Assembly: GCF_001625325.1 (NCBI RefSeq) | Contig: NZ_JRQQ01000002.1 | Span: forward strand, 434,001 to 498,000 | Direction: 5' to 3' | DNA from: Croceicoccus estronivorus | Lineage (GTDB): Bacteria > Pseudomonadota > Alphaproteobacteria > Sphingomonadales > Sphingomonadaceae | Length of the DNA: 64,000 nt | Shown: positions 36,208 to 45,940 of the stretch, piece after piece | Layout: every line of letters starts with the position of its first letter | Numbering within the stretch: position 1 is the stretch's first letter | Program-made: the position numbers and the translations under genes | Notes under the pieces: generated by a model | Databases searched by the model: none | What the model was told of the DNA's origin: nothing | Seen by the model: only the letters and a program-made list of their open reading frames with translations

Positions 36208-37272
36208 TTATCCGCGGCCGATCAGGTTACGCGCCATGCGGTCGGCCACGACATCCGGACTCTCGCCGGAAACCTCGCATTCCTGCCAGATCGCGTGCAG
36301 ACGAGCGGGTATTTCATCAATCTTGCGATAGACTTCCGCCGTACCGGACTGTTCCCCTGTGCGGCGAGCGATATATTCCATCGTAACGTTGATGATCCCG
36401 CCTGCATTGATGACATAGTCCGGCGCATAGAGGATACCCCGCTTGGCCAGTGCAGGCCCATGTTCCGGCCGGGCAAGCTGGTTATTCGCACCCCCTGCAA
36501 CAATCGGGGCGTTGAGGGATTCAATTCCCGATTCGTCGAGAATCGCCCCCAGCGCATTCGGGCTGAACACATCACAGGCCACATGCATGATCGCATCAGA
36601 TGGAACCACATCCGCCCCGAGTTCGTTTGCGAGCGCAGCAGCTTTCGCTTCGTCGATGTCTGCCAGCGTAAGTTGCGCACCTTCAGCCGCCAGCAACCGT
36701 GCGACACCGCCACCGACACTCCCCGTGCCCTGGATCGCAACATGAACTCCGCTCACATCGGCACGACCCAACTTGTGCGATACCGCCGCCTTTATGCCCA
36801 GGAAAATGCCTTTCGCCGTAAAAGGCCCCGGATCCCCACCCGCGTGACCTTCAGGCACCGGCAAGCCTGAGACATGTTTGGTGCGCTCAGCAATCGCGGC
36901 CATGTCTGCCTCAGCCATTCCGACATCTTCCGCTGTAACGTATCGCCCGCCCAGCGCCTCGATCGCATCCCCGAAGACCGCGAGCATCTCAGGTGTCTTG
37001 CGCCGCTCCGGTCCGGCTAGGATTACGGCCTTGGCTCCGCCAGCGGGTAGCCCGGCCATCGCATTTTTGTAGCTCATGCCCTTGGAGAGACGCAACGCAT
37101 CCTTCATCGCATCGGCCGGATCCGCGTAATGCCAAAAACGCGTACCCCCGCCCCCCGGCCCGAGATGAGTCGAATGTATTGCAAAGATGGCAGTCAGCCC
37201 GCTGGCACGATCATGCACCAGTTGAACAAGCTCGTGATCGTCGAAATCCGGCTCGGTCCAGAAGGCGGCCAT
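36208..37272 (-). CDS. Glu/Leu/Phe/Val dehydrogenase (leucine dehydrogenase-like)
   Basis: The 354-residue protein has the dimerisation domain with the catalytic lysine region MAGLPAGGAKAVI and the nucleotide-binding domain with GTGSVGGGVARLL. The N-terminal segment STHLGPGGGGTRFWHY is typical of the Leu/Phe/Val branch. It would reversibly deaminate branched-chain or aromatic amino acids with NAD+. Exact substrate is uncertain. It lies upstream of ccmC on the same strand after a 70-bp gap, and just inside tRNA-His. Confidence 0.88.
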   Translation of the reverse strand: MAAFWTEPDFDDHELVQLVHDRASGLTAIFAIHSTHLGPGGGGTRFWHYADPADAMKDALRLSKGMSYKNAMAGLPAGGAKAVILAGPERRKTPEMLAVFGDAIEALGGRYVTAEDVGMAEADMAAIAERTKHVSGLPVPEGHAGGDPGPFTAKGIFLGIKAAVSHKLGRADVSGVHVAIQGTGSVGGGVARLLAAEGAQLTLADIDEAKAAALANELGADVVPSDAIMHVACDVFSPNALGAILDESGIESLNAPIVAGGANNQLARPEHGPALAKRGILYAPDYVINAGGIINVTMEYIARRTGEQSGTAEVYRKIDEIPARLHAIWQECEVSGESPDVVADRMARNLIGRG

Positions 37273-37315
37273 ATCATCCCTTCAGGGCCTGAAACGCTTG
37301 CAAGGAAGCGGGAAA

Positions 37316-37393
37316 TGGGGCGACCGATGGGGTTCGAACCCACGACCTCCGGTACCACAAACCGGCGCTCTAACCAACTGAGCTACGATCGCC
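37316..37393 (-). tRNA. tRNA-His (GTG anticodon)
   Basis: A cloverleaf of 78 bases is readable with encoded CCA. The acceptor stem is the eight-pair GGCGATCG/CGGTCGCC, including the extra 5' G paired to C73 that identifies tRNA-His. The anticodon loop TTGTGGT holds GTG, and the T arm has TTCGAAC. It is transcribed toward the dehydrogenase gene. Confidence 0.96.
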
Positions 37394-37532
37394 ATAACGC
37401 GCATGCCGATCCTGAAAGATCGGCTTCGGGGGCGAGCCTCTGGCATAGAGCGCGAACTTTTGGAAGAGAAAACTGAGCAACGACCCAATCGAATGATTTG
37501 CACACCACCGCAGCCGCGTTATCCCTGCCGTG

Positions 37533-38165
37533 ATGAACTCGCCTGGCGACACCTCTACAGACCGCTTGCTCGTCTGGCCGGGCATCAGGCGCACGCCTAC
37601 GGCTTTGCTTGAACTGTTCCACGTCCGTGGATTTCTGAATGCAGAACAGTGTGGCGACCTGATTGCGCTGATCGACAAGCGACGACGTCCGTCCACCATC
37701 GCCGATCCCAACGGAGACGCCTATTTCCGTACCAGCGAGACTTGCGATCTCGATCCGGATGAACCTGCCGTAAGGGAACTCGAAAAACGTCTTAATGCCC
37801 TCAATGGAATAGATCCGGCATATGGGGAGCCCCTTCAGGGTCAACGATATGAAAAGGGGCAGGAATTCAAGGCTCACACCGACTATTTTGAGCCCGGCGG
37901 TGCGGATTTCGACCGCTACTGCGCGATTTCAGGGCAACGCACCTGGACAGCCATGATCTATCTCAATGAACCCGATGCCGGAGGTGGCACAAGATTCAGA
38001 GAGATCGGCAAGATTTTCCAGCCGGAGACGGGAAAGTTGCTCTCATGGAACAATCGCCTGCCGGACGGTCGGGTCAATTCTGCCACGCTCCATCATGGAA
38101 TGAAGGTGCGAAAGGGCGTCAAATACGTCATCACGAAATGGTATCGAGAGAGAATGTGGAGCTGA
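37533..38165 (+). CDS. Prolyl 4-hydroxylase-like 2OG-Fe(II) oxygenase
   Basis: About 210 residues from the ATG at 37533 (a GTG lies one codon before). The core has YEKGQEFKAHTDYFE (H-x-D metal ligands), then GGGTRF, an HHG distal histidine and the lysine in KGVKYVITKWYRER that binds 2-oxoglutarate, as in prolyl 4-hydroxylase alpha subunits. Bacterial members hydroxylate proline in peptides or elongation factors; the target here is not visible. The DksA-like gene begins 3 bp after its stop, so the two share a transcript. Confidence 0.85.
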   Translation: MNSPGDTSTDRLLVWPGIRRTPTALLELFHVRGFLNAEQCGDLIALIDKRRRPSTIADPNGDAYFRTSETCDLDPDEPAVRELEKRLNALNGIDPAYGEPLQGQRYEKGQEFKAHTDYFEPGGADFDRYCAISGQRTWTAMIYLNEPDAGGGTRFREIGKIFQPETGKLLSWNNRLPDGRVNSATLHHGMKVRKGVKYVITKWYRERMWS

Positions 38166-38168
38166 AAG

Positions 38169-38483
38169 ATGAGCGACTATCAGGAACTGGAAAAAACTCT
38201 TCGCGGCAGGCTGGCTGAGCTGGTCGGACGGGCTGAAGTGATTGAAGATGACCTCCGCCACCCACTCGATGCCGATTGGGAAGAGCAGGCAATTGATCTC
38301 GAAGATGATGAAGCGCTGACCGGTGTTGATGAAGTGCTGCGCCGGGAAATCCAGCAGGTGAGGCTGGCACTCCTGCGCATCAGCAATGGAACCTATGGGA
38401 CGTGCGCGAAATGCGGTGCGGACATCGGTGAGGATCGGCTGAAAGCGCTGCCCACGGCAACCCGGTGCATCGCCTGCGCCTGA
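38169..38483 (+). CDS. DksA/TraR-family zinc finger protein
   Basis: The 104-residue protein has a coiled-coil-like first half with acidic residues (WEEQAIDLEDDEALTG) and a C-terminal four-cysteine zinc finger: C-x2-C in GTCAKCGAD and C-x2-C in TRCIACA. DksA-family proteins reach into the RNA polymerase secondary channel and adjust transcription. It is shorter than DksA and ends at the finger, as in the small DksA-like proteins of Alphaproteobacteria. A strong terminator follows. Confidence 0.85.
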   Translation: MSDYQELEKTLRGRLAELVGRAEVIEDDLRHPLDADWEEQAIDLEDDEALTGVDEVLRREIQQVRLALLRISNGTYGTCAKCGADIGEDRLKALPTATRCIACA

Positions 38484-38500
38484 CGGCTACACCTCAACGC

Positions 38501-38530
38501 AAAAAAGGCGGCCCGGCAGGCCGCCTTTTT
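38501..38530. terminator. Bidirectional terminator
   Basis: AAAAAGGCGGCC pairs perfectly with GGCCGCCTTTTT around a 5-base loop. With A and T tracts on both sides, it can end transcripts from the DksA-like gene (plus strand) and from rpmE (minus strand). Confidence 0.95.
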
Positions 38531-38554
38531 CGTAATTGGTGAAGAGCGTTCCGC

Positions 38555-38782
38555 TTACTTCTTCTTGAGCGAAAGACCGCCAAAACGCTTGTTGAAGCGA
38601 GCAACCTGACCACCTTCGTTGAGAACGCGGTTGCCGCCGGTCCACGCAGGGTGGCTCGTCGGATCGATTTCCAGCGTCAACGTGTCACCTTCACTGCCCC
38701 ATGTGGAGCGGGTTTCAAACACGGTGCCGTCAGTCATCTGCACCTTGATGGTGTGGTAATCGGGGTGAATATCGGCCTTCAT
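38555..38782 (-). CDS. rpmE: 50S ribosomal protein L31
   Basis: The 75-residue protein begins [10 protein letters not shown] and has [11 protein letters not shown] near residue 41, both L31 hallmarks. The paired zinc-binding cysteines of the C+ form are absent, so this is the zinc-independent type. It may be the only L31, as no paralogue is seen here. It is transcribed from a 95-bp gap after fabZ toward the shared terminator. Confidence 0.95.
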   Translation of the reverse strand: MKADIHPDYHTIKVQMTDGTVFETRSTWGSEGDTLTLEIDPTSHPAWTGGNRVLNEGGQVARFNKRFGGLSLKKK

Positions 38783-38877
38783 GGCGGTGTGCTCCGTATA
38801 AGCGGGACGGTTCCGACCGGCCCTTCGGATGGATAGAAAGCGGCGCCATTAATGGCCAATGCCGCCAAATGCAAGGA

Positions 38878-39342
38878 TTACTCGGCTTGCTGCGGGGGAT
38901 CGGCGACCATGGCCGTGAACTGCACCTCACATGCCACCTTGTCGCCAATCATCGCCTTGCCCCAGAACTTGCAGACTCGCGCACGCTTTTGAACAAAGCC
39001 GACATGCAGATCCAGAAGACAGCCAGGTTCCACGGGATTGCGGAACTTGGCCTCTTCTATCGCCATGAAATAGACGAGCTTGCCTGATCCAGCCAACTCC
39101 AGCGTTTCAATCGCGAGGATTGCAGCCGATTGGGCCAATGCCTCCACGATCAGGACACCCGGCATGATCGGGCGCCCGGGGAAATGCCCCTGAAAGAACT
39201 GCTCGTTGAAGCTGACCGCCTTGATCGCGTGAATTTCCTCGCCAACCGTCAGCGACTCCACCCGATCCACCAGGAGGAGCGGATAACGATGCGGCAAGGC
39301 ATTGAGAATCTTACATATATCGTAAGACTTAGCCTCGCTCAT
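38878..39342 (-). CDS. fabZ: 3-hydroxyacyl-[acyl-carrier-protein] dehydratase FabZ
   Basis: The 154-residue hot-dog-fold protein starts at the ATG at 39342 (a TTG one codon earlier is possible). It has [13 protein letters not shown] and the catalytic [16 protein letters not shown] motif, with His and Glu in place. It dehydrates 3-hydroxyacyl-ACP in fatty acid synthesis. It follows skp by 21 bp. In most Gram-negatives lpxD sits between skp and fabZ, and lpxA after fabZ; both are absent here. Confidence 0.96.
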   Translation of the reverse strand: MSEAKSYDICKILNALPHRYPLLLVDRVESLTVGEEIHAIKAVSFNEQFFQGHFPGRPIMPGVLIVEALAQSAAILAIETLELAGSGKLVYFMAIEEAKFRNPVEPGCLLDLHVGFVQKRARVCKFWGKAMIGDKVACEVQFTAMVADPPQQAE

Positions 39343-39363
39343 CAAATTACTCCCGCATCCGGC

Positions 39364-40023
39364 TTAGCGGCTGGTTGCCGGCGGGCCAGCCTGCGGCTGC
39401 TCGGCGGCGGCCTGGTCGCCTTGCTGTTCGCGCATCTGACGCGGCAGCCAGCCCTGCGGCGGCACCAATTGAGCCGTAGGCAGAATCTTGTTCAACTCAT
39501 TCAGAACCTGCTGAGTGAGATTGTAGCTGTCGTCTGCGAAAAGCACTGTATCGGGCGCCATGACCAGGCTTATCTTCGCAGCCTTGGCAGCTGCATCGAC
39601 TGCATCGGAAAGCTTGTCGTTGATCTGTTCCTCGACATAGGCATTCGAAAGAACAGCCGGCTGCATGATCGTCTGGATTTCGCGCTGACCGCTTTCCTGT
39701 ATCTGCTGGATTGTGGCCGCCTGCTGCTGCAGCGAAGCTTCATTCGGGCTGGCTGCGGCGCGGTCCGCATTGAACTTGTCAATCAACGGCTTGAGCTGCG
39801 CTTCGATCTGGGCCTTCTTGGCTTTCGCAGCGTCGTACTGTGCCTTGTAGGTCACCGGCCGCTGTTCTTCAGCCGTCTTGTATGCCTGCGAATTGGCGAC
39901 AACCGCATTGATATTGACGATTCCGATGCCCTTCACCACCTGCGCAGCGGCAGGAGCGACAGCGATAGGAGCAGCGGAAAGAACGAGCCCGGCGGCAACC
40001 GCCGACTTGAGAAGAAGTTTCAT
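39364..40023 (-). CDS. skp: OmpH/Skp-family periplasmic chaperone
   Basis: The 219-residue protein has a signal peptide (residues 1-27, ending AAA/Q). A long charged, alanine- and glutamine-rich helical region follows (YKTAEEQRPVTYKAQYDAAKAKKAQIEAQ in part, about 50-130), the coiled-coil arms of Skp. The C-terminus is glutamine- and proline-rich. Skp holds unfolded outer membrane proteins for BamA, whose stop overlaps this start by one base (TGATG). Confidence 0.88.
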   Translation of the reverse strand: MKLLLKSAVAAGLVLSAAPIAVAPAAAQVVKGIGIVNINAVVANSQAYKTAEEQRPVTYKAQYDAAKAKKAQIEAQLKPLIDKFNADRAAASPNEASLQQQAATIQQIQESGQREIQTIMQPAVLSNAYVEEQINDKLSDAVDAAAKAAKISLVMAPDTVLFADDSYNLTQQVLNELNKILPTAQLVPPQGWLPRQMREQQGDQAAAEQPQAGPPATSR

Positions 40024-42767
40024 CAGAATTGGGTTCCTACGTTGAAGGAGAATGCTTTGGTATCGTCACCTTCCACCTTGAGAAGGACCTTGGCGAAATC
40101 GATCCGCAGGGGGCCGAACGGTGAATTCCAGTTCACCCCGATACCCACGGAAACACGTGGTTTCGGCGTATTGCCGACGAAGTATTCCTTAAATGCCGGA
40201 ATGGTCGAACCATACGGGCTGTTGTTGGCCGATCCAAGACATGCCGGCGGATTGGGGTTGACGTCGTTCGTTACGATAGAGGTGTCCGTGACAGTACAAA
40301 CCCCATCGACGAGTTCTGCCGCATCCACCTGCGTATAGAGCGGATTGCCATCCGTATCGCGAGCGGGAATGAAAATGCCCGTATCGAATTGATCGGTCGT
40401 GTCCGTCAATTTCGGCTTTGTGATACCCCAAACTGCGCCGGCATCCACGAAAATGGATGGTCGAAGCCCCATTTCGCGGGCACCACTACCCAGCGGAATT
40501 TCAAGCTCGGCACGGCCGATATAATATGCCCGACCGCCCAGCGCATCATCCGTCCAGGAATTGCGGCTCGGGTTGGGGCCGATCGCAGGCGTACAGGTAG
40601 CATCGTCTGCCCCACAGCCGTTCAGGTCCATCAGTGGCTTACGCAGCACGCGCGGGCCAATGCCGCGAATATCGAAACCACGGATCTGCGGTTCGCCGAG
40701 GAAGAAGCGATCCGTGATCCGCAAGTCGTCAACACCATCTCCACCACGGTTGTTCAAAGCCTTGATGAAACCACCTTCGGCAGAGAGCGAGAAGATAAAG
40801 CCACCACCCACGGACCAGTATTTCGACGCCTCGCCAGTGATACGGGCGTATCTCACATCGCCGCCAAGACCGGCAAAATCGACACCCACTGTCACGTTGT
40901 GGCCGCGCGTCGGACGATAGCGGCTATCTCGTGTGTCATAGACGACCGACAGGCCGAGAATGGAACTGAGGTCCTTGCCCAGAGCGTCGCACAAATAGCG
41001 CCCCGCCAACAGCGGCGAGCACTCTGTCTGGCCGTCGCCATCGAGATCGGCAAAATACTGCTTGTCCAACGACACATCGTCGTAATTGAGCGTGTAACGG
41101 CCGATTGCAGAAATGTACTCAGTAAGTGGGACGCCCAAACGCATCTGGATACCGGTTGTCGACCGCTCGTACGTCGTGTTCCGCTTGCTACCCAGATAGT
41201 TATAGCTGTTGTAATCGCGACGATAGATGTCGACACCCGCCGAAATATTCCGGTCGAACAGATAGGGTTCGACAAAGCTGACCTGAGCAGCCCGCGTATA
41301 GCGGGAGAAGTTTACGCTGAGGCCGACCGTCTGGCCCCGTCCACGGAAATTGCGCTGCCGGATCGAGCCGGAGAGAATGAAGCTCTCAAGGCTGGAGAAA
41401 CCTGCCGAAAGCTGGAGTTCACCGGTTGGCTTTTCCTCGACATTGGCCTCCAGCACGATCCGGTCCGGCGCACTGCCTTCTTTCTGCTCGACTTCGAAAT
41501 TCTCCTGGAAGTAGCCGAGTGACTTGATGCGGTTGGTCGTGCGCTTGATCTTCAGGGAATCGAACGCATCGCCTTCCGCGATACGGAACTCGCGACGGAT
41601 GACCTTGTCCTGCGTCAGCGTATTGCCGTTGATATTGACCTTTTCGACATAGACGCGCGGTGCTTCCGCCAAGGTGAAAGTGACCGACATCGTGCGGTCG
41701 TCTTTGCTCCGGCGGAAGTTTGGCCGGACATCGGCAAAGGCGTAGCCCATGGTGCCGGCAGCTTCGCTCAACTGCTCGACCGTATCTTCGACTTCCTTGG
41801 CGTTGTACCAGTCACCCTGCTTCATCGGCAGCTTGGCGGTCAGCTCGCCACTGTCGAAATCACGCAACTGGCTTTCGACCTCGACATCGCCAAATTTGTA
41901 CCGATCGCCCTCTTCGACGACATACGTAATGATGAAGTCTTTCTTGTCCGGCGTCAGTTCCGCAACAGCGGACACCACGCGGAAATCGGCGTAGCCCTCA
42001 GTCAGATAGAACTGACGCAGCTTCTGCTGGTCAAAGGCAAGACGGTCGGGGTCGTATCCGGTGTTGGAGCTGAACAGACGGAAAAAGCGGGCCTGCTTTG
42101 TGACCATCTCGCTGCGCAGTTCACCATCGGAAAACTCTTCGTTGCCGATGATGTTAATCTTGCGAACCTTGGACTTCGGTCCTTCGCTGATCTCGTAAAC
42201 GATATCGACGCGGTTCTGCTCCAGCTGAACCATCTTCGGCTCGACCTTCGCGGCGAAACGCCCTTTGCGCTTGTACAGTTCGATGATGCGCGCGACGTCT
42301 GCACGTACCTTGGAACGTGTGAAGATCTGCCTCGGCGCCATCTTGATCTCAGGCAGGATCTTGTCGTCCTTGATCCGCTTGTTACCCTCAAGGATAATGC
42401 GGTTGATGATCGGGTTTTCCTGAACCTGAATGACTACATTGCCGTCTTCATTGCGGATCGAGACGTCCGCCAGCAATTCAGTAGCGTAAAGGTCTTTGAG
42501 CGCCTGGTCCGCCGCTGCTTGGGTGTAGACGTCACCCTGACGCAACTGGATGTAGCTGAGAATTGTTTCCGGCTCGAGCCTCTGGGACCCGACCACCGTA
42601 ATGGACTTGATCGTCTCGACCGCAGGAGGCACCGCTTCGGTTTCCGCCGCCGTTGGCTCTTGCGCCTCTTGAGCCAATGCGATTGACGGCAGACCGCCAA
42701 GGATCGTTCCGCCCAGCAAGGCGACTGCAAGGCGCGAAGCGCTGTAAGTGTTGCCCATGCGGCTCAT
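40023..42767 (-). CDS. bamA: Outer membrane protein assembly factor BamA
   Basis: About 914 residues from the ATG at 42767 (ATG at 42758 or 42800 also possible). A signal peptide ends near SIALAQ. Five POTRA repeats span roughly residues 60-440, followed by the Omp85 beta-barrel. The lid-loop VRGF-like segment reads QIRGFDIRGIG, and the last strand ends in phenylalanine (GTQF), the usual outer membrane signal. BamA inserts beta-barrel proteins. It is placed between rseP and skp, the conserved order. Confidence 0.96.
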   Translation of the reverse strand: MSRMGNTYSASRLAVALLGGTILGGLPSIALAQEAQEPTAAETEAVPPAVETIKSITVVGSQRLEPETILSYIQLRQGDVYTQAAADQALKDLYATELLADVSIRNEDGNVVIQVQENPIINRIILEGNKRIKDDKILPEIKMAPRQIFTRSKVRADVARIIELYKRKGRFAAKVEPKMVQLEQNRVDIVYEISEGPKSKVRKINIIGNEEFSDGELRSEMVTKQARFFRLFSSNTGYDPDRLAFDQQKLRQFYLTEGYADFRVVSAVAELTPDKKDFIITYVVEEGDRYKFGDVEVESQLRDFDSGELTAKLPMKQGDWYNAKEVEDTVEQLSEAAGTMGYAFADVRPNFRRSKDDRTMSVTFTLAEAPRVYVEKVNINGNTLTQDKVIRREFRIAEGDAFDSLKIKRTTNRIKSLGYFQENFEVEQKEGSAPDRIVLEANVEEKPTGELQLSAGFSSLESFILSGSIRQRNFRGRGQTVGLSVNFSRYTRAAQVSFVEPYLFDRNISAGVDIYRRDYNSYNYLGSKRNTTYERSTTGIQMRLGVPLTEYISAIGRYTLNYDDVSLDKQYFADLDGDGQTECSPLLAGRYLCDALGKDLSSILGLSVVYDTRDSRYRPTRGHNVTVGVDFAGLGGDVRYARITGEASKYWSVGGGFIFSLSAEGGFIKALNNRGGDGVDDLRITDRFFLGEPQIRGFDIRGIGPRVLRKPLMDLNGCGADDATCTPAIGPNPSRNSWTDDALGGRAYYIGRAELEIPLGSGAREMGLRPSIFVDAGAVWGITKPKLTDTTDQFDTGIFIPARDTDGNPLYTQVDAAELVDGVCTVTDTSIVTNDVNPNPPACLGSANNSPYGSTIPAFKEYFVGNTPKPRVSVGIGVNWNSPFGPLRIDFAKVLLKVEGDDTKAFSFNVGTQF

Positions 42768-42958
42768 TTCCCGTCCAATCTTCGACACGCCAATTCCCAT
42801 CGTTCGATGGCCGCATCCTCTCCCTTCCGGATAAGGGTACGGCCACGGCAGACAATCGCCGCCCTGTGCCTGATGAACAGGCTCCAATCAAGCGGTAGAG
42901 AGTAACGAATACCTGCCCTTACGTTCCTTTCCCCGATCCGGGCCTGCTGAAATATCCC

Positions 42959-44074
42959 CTAGCTGCCGAATATCGGCAAAGAGATCAGGTCGTTTATTGT
43001 CACGAAGAGCATCAAGGCCAGCACAAGGGCCATGCCGGTTCGAAATGCCCATTCCTGACTCCGTTGGCCAACCGGCTTCCGGCGGACTGCCTCAACGGCA
43101 TAGAAAGCCAAGTGCCCGCCATCAAGGGCCGGGATTGGCAAGAGATTGATGAATGCCAAGTTAATCGAGATGAGCGCCACGAAATAGGTGAATGCCTGCG
43201 GCCCCAGCGACAACTGCTCTCCGGAATACTTGGCAATCTTGATCGGCCCGCCGAGCTCTTCGACGGATCTCCGGCCAGTAATGATCTGGCCAACACCCTG
43301 CGCCATCATGGTGACGATATCACCGGTCTGGCGCACGCCCAGCGTAACCGCTTCTATCGGGCCCACGGGAATGATGTCTCCCGGGTCCGCCAGAACGCCC
43401 AGCCGACCGATGCGGAATTCGTTACCGAACCGGTCGCGCTCGATCGCCTCGGGCACGATGAAATGAACGTCGAAGTTCTGCGTGCCGCGCTGGACGGTCA
43501 ACACCATGTCGACGCCCGGATTCGGCACCACGCTGTTACGCAATTCTTCGAAAGTCTCGACTCTGGAACCATCCACGGCAAGGATCCGGTCGCCCGGCTG
43601 CAAGCCTGCGTCCGCCGCAGCGGATTGTTCGGTCACCGCGCTGACCACGGGCGGAATATCATACTTGCCGTAAACCAGATTAAAGGCGGCAAGGATCGCT
43701 ATCGCGACAGCAAAATTCGTCAGCGGGCCCGCAGCAACGATCAGGGCACGCTGCCACAAAGGCCGTCCCTGGAAGGTTCGCGCGCGCTCCTCTTCCGGCA
43801 ATGCCAACCATTCCGGGTTCGGCTGACTGGCGGGATTCATGTCACCTGCAAACTGCACGTAACCGCCAAGGGGCAGGGACGAAATCTTCCATCGCGTGCC
43901 ACGCCGATCGGTCCAGCCGAACAGCTCCTTGCCGAAACCGATAGAGAATGCGTCGGCCCTCACCCCACACCAACGGCCCACAAGGTAATGGCCCAGTTCA
44001 TGCACGGTTACGAGCGGCCCCAGCACCAACAGGAAGCCGACGATCATCACCAGGATGGAAGGGGATTCGCTCAA
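42959..44074 (-). CDS. rseP: Site-2 metalloprotease RseP
   Basis: About 371 residues, probably from the TTG at 44074 (MSESPSILVMIVGF), because a longer frame overlaps dxr by 44 bp; the ATG at 44047 is an alternative. The zinc motif HELGH is at 25-29, the third ligand lies in PALDGGHL, and a single PDZ domain sits in the middle (SAAADAGLQPGDRILAVDG in part). It cleaves anti-sigma factors and other proteins within the membrane. There is one PDZ domain, where E. coli RseP has two. Confidence 0.92.
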   Translation of the reverse strand: MSESPSILVMIVGFLLVLGPLVTVHELGHYLVGRWCGVRADAFSIGFGKELFGWTDRRGTRWKISSLPLGGYVQFAGDMNPASQPNPEWLALPEEERARTFQGRPLWQRALIVAAGPLTNFAVAIAILAAFNLVYGKYDIPPVVSAVTEQSAAADAGLQPGDRILAVDGSRVETFEELRNSVVPNPGVDMVLTVQRGTQNFDVHFIVPEAIERDRFGNEFRIGRLGVLADPGDIIPVGPIEAVTLGVRQTGDIVTMMAQGVGQIITGRRSVEELGGPIKIAKYSGEQLSLGPQAFTYFVALISINLAFINLLPIPALDGGHLAFYAVEAVRRKPVGQRSQEWAFRTGMALVLALMLFVTINDLISLPIFGS

Positions 44075-44075
44075 G

Positions 44076-45227
44076 TCAGACCAGCTCCAGCAGTTCTCGC
44101 GCAACAATGCGCGTATCATGGTCGATCGTCAGCACCTCGTCCAGCGAACATGGCGCCGGAGGAATATCTCCCGCCAGCACCCGTTCGACATTTGCGGCGA
44201 TGTGCGTGAACCCTATCTGACCCGCGAGGAATGCGGCCACTGCTACCTCATTGGCCGCATTAAGAACGGCAGGTGCCGCACCACCCGTCTCCGCAGCCTC
44301 ACGTGCCAACCGCGTTGCGGGAAACAGATGCTCGTCCGGGGCAAAAAAAGTCAACTCTCCCAACGCAGGCAAATCGAGCGGCTCCATCGGCGTCACCATT
44401 CGGTCCGGCCAGGCCAGACAAGACGCGATGGGCACACGCATATCTGAAGGTCCAAGCTGGGCCAGGGTTGACCCGTCCCGATATTCGACCAGCGAATGGA
44501 TCACGCTTTGCGGGTGAACGACAATCTGAATCCGCTCCAACCCAACGGGGAAAAGGTGCCACGCCTCTATCAGTTCTAGCCCCTTGTTGAACATCGTAGC
44601 GCTATCGACACTGATCTTGGCGCCCATGCTCCAATTAGGATGCTTCACAGCCTGGGCGGCCGTCGCCGCCTCCAACTGTGCCGCATCCCATGTGCGAAAC
44701 GGCCCGCCACTGGCAGTCAGTGTAATTCGGCGGACATTCTCCAGATCGTTGCCAGCGAGGCATTGGAAAATTGCATTGTGTTCGGAATCGAGCGGCAACA
44801 ACGTCGCACCATAGCGCTCGACAGACGCCATCAGCACATCACCTGCGGAAACCAGCGCTTCCTTGTTGGCAAGTGCCACTGTCTTGCCTTGCTGGATCGC
44901 AGCCATGGTGGGCGCCAAGCCTGCACAACCGACGATTGCTGCGACTGTCACGTCCGCGCCGCAGGCAGCAGCATCGCACAAGGCCTGTCTCCCGCTGGCA
45001 GCTTCTATCCCGCTTCCAGAAAGAGCCTCGCGCAGTTGCGGCAGCGCAGCCTCATCAGCCACAACCGCCAATGCCGCACCGAATTCCTTGGCCAGCCGGG
45101 CCAGTTCCAGTACATTGCCATTGGCTGTAAGCGCGATAACCTGCCAATCTTCGCGATTGCGCCGCACAAGATCCAGCGTCGATGCACCGATTGACCCCGT
45201 GGCCCCCAGAATAGAGATCGTGCGCAT
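44076..45227 (-). CDS. dxr: 1-deoxy-D-xylulose 5-phosphate reductoisomerase
   Basis: The 383-residue protein begins with the NADPH-binding ISILGATGSIGAST. It has the metal and substrate motifs PLDSEHNAIFQCL and TASGGPFR, and NHPTWSMG-like KHPNWSMGAKISVDSATM. It catalyses the second step of the MEP pathway to isoprenoids, which feeds UppS two genes upstream. Start and stop each touch the neighbouring gene within a base or two, so the cluster is coupled. Confidence 0.97.
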   Translation of the reverse strand: MRTISILGATGSIGASTLDLVRRNREDWQVIALTANGNVLELARLAKEFGAALAVVADEAALPQLREALSGSGIEAASGRQALCDAAACGADVTVAAIVGCAGLAPTMAAIQQGKTVALANKEALVSAGDVLMASVERYGATLLPLDSEHNAIFQCLAGNDLENVRRITLTASGGPFRTWDAAQLEAATAAQAVKHPNWSMGAKISVDSATMFNKGLELIEAWHLFPVGLERIQIVVHPQSVIHSLVEYRDGSTLAQLGPSDMRVPIASCLAWPDRMVTPMEPLDLPALGELTFFAPDEHLFPATRLAREAAETGGAAPAVLNAANEVAVAAFLAGQIGFTHIAANVERVLAGDIPPAPCSLDEVLTIDHDTRIVARELLELV

Positions 45228-45940
45228 CAGCGAAGCCCTGCCAGATGCGCCGCGACGCCAACTGCAATTGCGACTGGCAGCAACCCATCGACCCGGTCGA
45301 GAATGCCCCCATGGCCGGGAATCAAGCGCGAACTATCCTTCACACCTGCGCGCCGCTTGAGCCAGCTTTCAAAGAAATCCCCTGCTTGGGCAATCACAGC
45401 CAGAATTGCACCCGCACCTGCCCCGGAAGCAATAGCAGTCCACGGCAATGCGGGATCACTCCCACTCGCCAAAGCCGATGCCGCAGAGCTTAAAAAACCG
45501 GCAGCGAAGGCACCGATCACCGCCGCGGCAGCCATGCCTCCTAGCAAACCTGCCCAGGTCTTTGATGGGCTGATTGCAGGTGCGATCTTCGGCCCACCGA
45601 TCGCGCGGCCTGCGAAGTAGGCGCCCGTGTCCGTAAAAATCACAATACCCACTGTAATCCCGACCAAAAACACTGGCATCGAAATCAATGCAACTGCTGC
45701 CAACGCAATATAGATGATTGCCCCGCCTGTGCCCACCAAACCCGCGAGCGTTGTCCCGGCGACCTTGCGCACCAACCCAACCATCTCGACAAGAGCGAGC
45801 GCGGCAACTATCAAAATGAAACAGTCGAGTACGACCCCACCGAAAGCGAAGGCCGCGCCAGCCACAATCAGCATGACTGCGGCTGATGCGACACGCACCC
45901 CCAGATCGGATCGCCTGACTGACACGTTACCGTCCGCCAT
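45227..45940 (-). CDS. cdsA: Phosphatidate cytidylyltransferase
   Basis: The 237-residue protein starts at the ATG at 45940, which lies 14 bp inside the end of uppS; the longer frame has no homology-like start. It has about seven membrane segments and the CdsA signature near the end: [29 protein letters not shown] in part (about 190-220). It makes CDP-diacylglycerol, the precursor used by PgsA and PssA elsewhere in this window. Confidence 0.95.
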   Translation of the reverse strand: MADGNVSVRRSDLGVRVASAAVMLIVAGAAFAFGGVVLDCFILIVAALALVEMVGLVRKVAGTTLAGLVGTGGAIIYIALAAVALISMPVFLVGITVGIVIFTDTGAYFAGRAIGGPKIAPAISPSKTWAGLLGGMAAAAVIGAFAAGFLSSAASALASGSDPALPWTAIASGAGAGAILAVIAQAGDFFESWLKRRAGVKDSSRLIPGHGGILDRVDGLLPVAIAVGVAAHLAGLR

